6,930 nt of DNA from an uncultured Micrococcales bacterium (GTDB lineage: Bacteria; Actinomycetota; Actinomycetes; S36-B12; UBA10799): assembly GCA_937952095.1 (NCBI GenBank), contig CALFYG010000057.1, positions 1 to 6,930 of the forward strand. Reading direction: 5' to 3'. Below, in pieces: positions 5,880 through 6,930 of the stretch. The notes under the pieces are model-generated. The model was not told the DNA's origin and made no database searches. It worked only from the letters and a program-made list of their open reading frames with translations. The position numbers and the translations under genes are program-made. Within the stretch, counting starts at the first letter, position 1. Every line of letters begins with the position of its first letter.

Positions 5880-5885
5880 TACGAT
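5880..5885 (+). promoter_or_regulatory. Candidate -10 element for a leaderless dnaG transcript
   Basis: TACGAT matches TANNNT. Its final T is at position -7 if transcription starts on G5892, the first base of the dnaG GTG. No convincing -35 (the region reads GCTGCG) and no Shine-Dalgarno sequence is present, which agrees with a leaderless actinobacterial promoter. Confidence 0.45.
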
Positions 5886-5891
5886 CGGTGA

Positions 5892-6930
5892 GTGGCGCGG
5901 ATACTCCCGGAAGACATCGCAGCGGTCCGTGACCGTGCCCGCATCGACGAGGTGATCTCCGAGCAGGTCACCCTCAAGCCGGCGGGGGGCGGGTCACTGA
6001 AGGGCCTGTGCCCATTCCACGACGAGCGCAGCCCGTCGTTCCACGTGACGCCGGCCAAGGGTCTGTACCACTGCTTCGGCTGTCAGGCCGGTGGTGACGT
6101 CATCGATTTCGTGATGAAGACGGACATGGTCACCTTCAGCGAGGCGGTCGAGAAGCTGGCGGCCCGCTTCGGGGTGACCCTGCGGTACACCGAGGGCGGA
6201 CCTGCTCGGGGTGCGCAGCAGGGGCAACGCACGCGTCTCATCGAGGCGAACACCACTGCTGCCGCGTTCTTCGAACACAACCTGACGGCTCCCGAGGCGG
6301 AGCCCGCGCGGCAGTTCCTGACCGAGCGCGGCCTCGTGACCGACGCTGAACGGTTCGGGGTCGGGTTCGCGCTGGCGGGCTGGGACAACCTGGTCAAGCA
6401 CCTGCGGGGGAAGGGCTTCACCGACAACGAGATGATCACTGCGGGGCTGGCACTGCGAGGAAACCGCGGTCCGTACGACCGGTTCCGCGGGCGCATCATC
6501 TGGCCGATCCGGGATCTGTCGGGTGAGGTGGTCGGTTTCGGCGCCCGGCGGATCATGCCCGACGACGACGGGCCGAAGTACCTGAACACCCCGGAGACGC
6601 CGGTGTACCACAAGTCACAGGTCCTGTACGGCGTCGACCTGGCGCGCAAGCAGATCGCCCGCAGCCAGCAAGTGGTGATCGTCGAGGGGTACACCGACGT
6701 GATGGCCTGCCACCTCGCCGGCGTCGACACGGCGGTCGCCACCTGTGGGACCGCTTTCGGGGAGGACCACGTCAAGGTCCTGCGCAGACTCCTGCTCGAT
6801 CAGGATGAACACCGCGGTGAGGTGATCTTCACGTTCGACTCCGACGAGGCCGGCCGGAAGGCCGCGCTGCGCGCTTTCGATGTCGACCAGAAGTTCGTCG
6901 GTCAGACGTTCGTGGCGGTCACTGGAGACG
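5892..6930 (+). CDS. dnaG: DNA primase, N-terminal part (cut by window edge)
   Basis: 346 complete codons of bacterial primase, which makes the RNA primers at the replication fork with the DnaB helicase. The N-terminal CHC2 zinc-binding domain is complete: Cys40 and His43 (LCPFHDE), Cys61 and Cys64 (YHCFGCQAGGDVIDF). The DnaG core follows (RFGVGFALAGW, YDRFRGRIIWPI, VVGFGARR, PKYLNTPETPVYHKS). The TOPRIM domain then begins: Glu265 in VVIVEGYTDVM and Asp316/Asp318 in FTFDSDEAGRKAA are the catalytic acidic residues. The helicase-interacting C-terminal domain lies beyond the window. GTG 5892 is chosen because the family begins about here (MARILPEDIAAVRDRARI); the GTG at 5888 is in another frame. 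There is no Shine-Dalgarno sequence, and a -10 hexamer sits exactly for a leaderless start. An 87-nt gap separates it from dgt, so it may have its own promoter besides read-through. Confidence 0.97.
   Translation, partial: MARILPEDIAAVRDRARIDEVISEQVTLKPAGGGSLKGLCPFHDERSPSFHVTPAKGLYHCFGCQAGGDVIDFVMKTDMVTFSEAVEKLAARFGVTLRYTEGGPARGAQQGQRTRLIEANTTAAAFFEHNLTAPEAEPARQFLTERGLVTDAERFGVGFALAGWDNLVKHLRGKGFTDNEMITAGLALRGNRGPYDRFRGRIIWPIRDLSGEVVGFGARRIMPDDDGPKYLNTPETPVYHKSQVLYGVDLARKQIARSQQVVIVEGYTDVMACHLAGVDTAVATCGTAFGEDHVKVLRRLLLDQDEHRGEVIFTFDSDEAGRKAALRAFDVDQKFVGQTFVAVTGD

Overview
The window looks like a high-GC actinobacterial (Actinomycetota) chromosome segment. The base composition, the GTG starts with poor Shine-Dalgarno sequences, the single-chain glycyl-tRNA synthetase of about 460 residues, and the order glyS ... 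dgt - dnaG all point that way; glyS, dgt and dnaG also lie near each other in Mycobacterium tuberculosis. I cannot place it below phylum/class level. No phage, insertion sequence, CRISPR array, rRNA or tRNA is visible.

Left arm (1-1056, minus strand). A 103-residue membrane protein overlaps by 4 nt (ATGA) a lipoprotein related to the ZnuA family of metal ABC-transporter binding proteins. Metal-uptake genes next to glyS are a familiar actinobacterial arrangement. The lipoprotein is abnormal: its first ~187 codons are ZnuA-like but lack the usual metal-binding histidines. The last ~60 codons before the window edge read, in the same frame, as a DUF1553-type domain otherwise typical of Planctomycetes. 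This is either a chimeric contig end or a real fusion, and the join should be checked before anything is built on it.

Divergent intergenic region (1057-1332). It holds three copies of a ~21-nt motif, two direct and one inverted. The inverted pair forms a perfect 17-bp inverted repeat. A TACCCT -10 candidate sits 7 nt before the glyS GTG, suggesting a leaderless transcript and placing the repeat upstream of that promoter.

Right arm (1333-6930, plus strand). glyS, dusB, a DUF218/YdcF membrane protein, dgt and the 5' part of dnaG follow in one direction. glyS/dusB overlap by 7 nt and the YdcF gene and dgt are 1 nt apart. The only two gaps in the run (53 and 87 nt) each contain a perfect TTGTCCACA DnaA box, on opposite strands. 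The second lies just upstream of a -10 element placed exactly for a leaderless dnaG mRNA. The genes join translation (tRNA charging, tRNA dihydrouridine), envelope (YdcF), dNTP pool control (Dgt) and replication priming (DnaG).

I found no new multi-gene system. The items most worth checking are the in-frame ZnuA/DUF1553 junction, the paired DnaA boxes and the repeat upstream of glyS.
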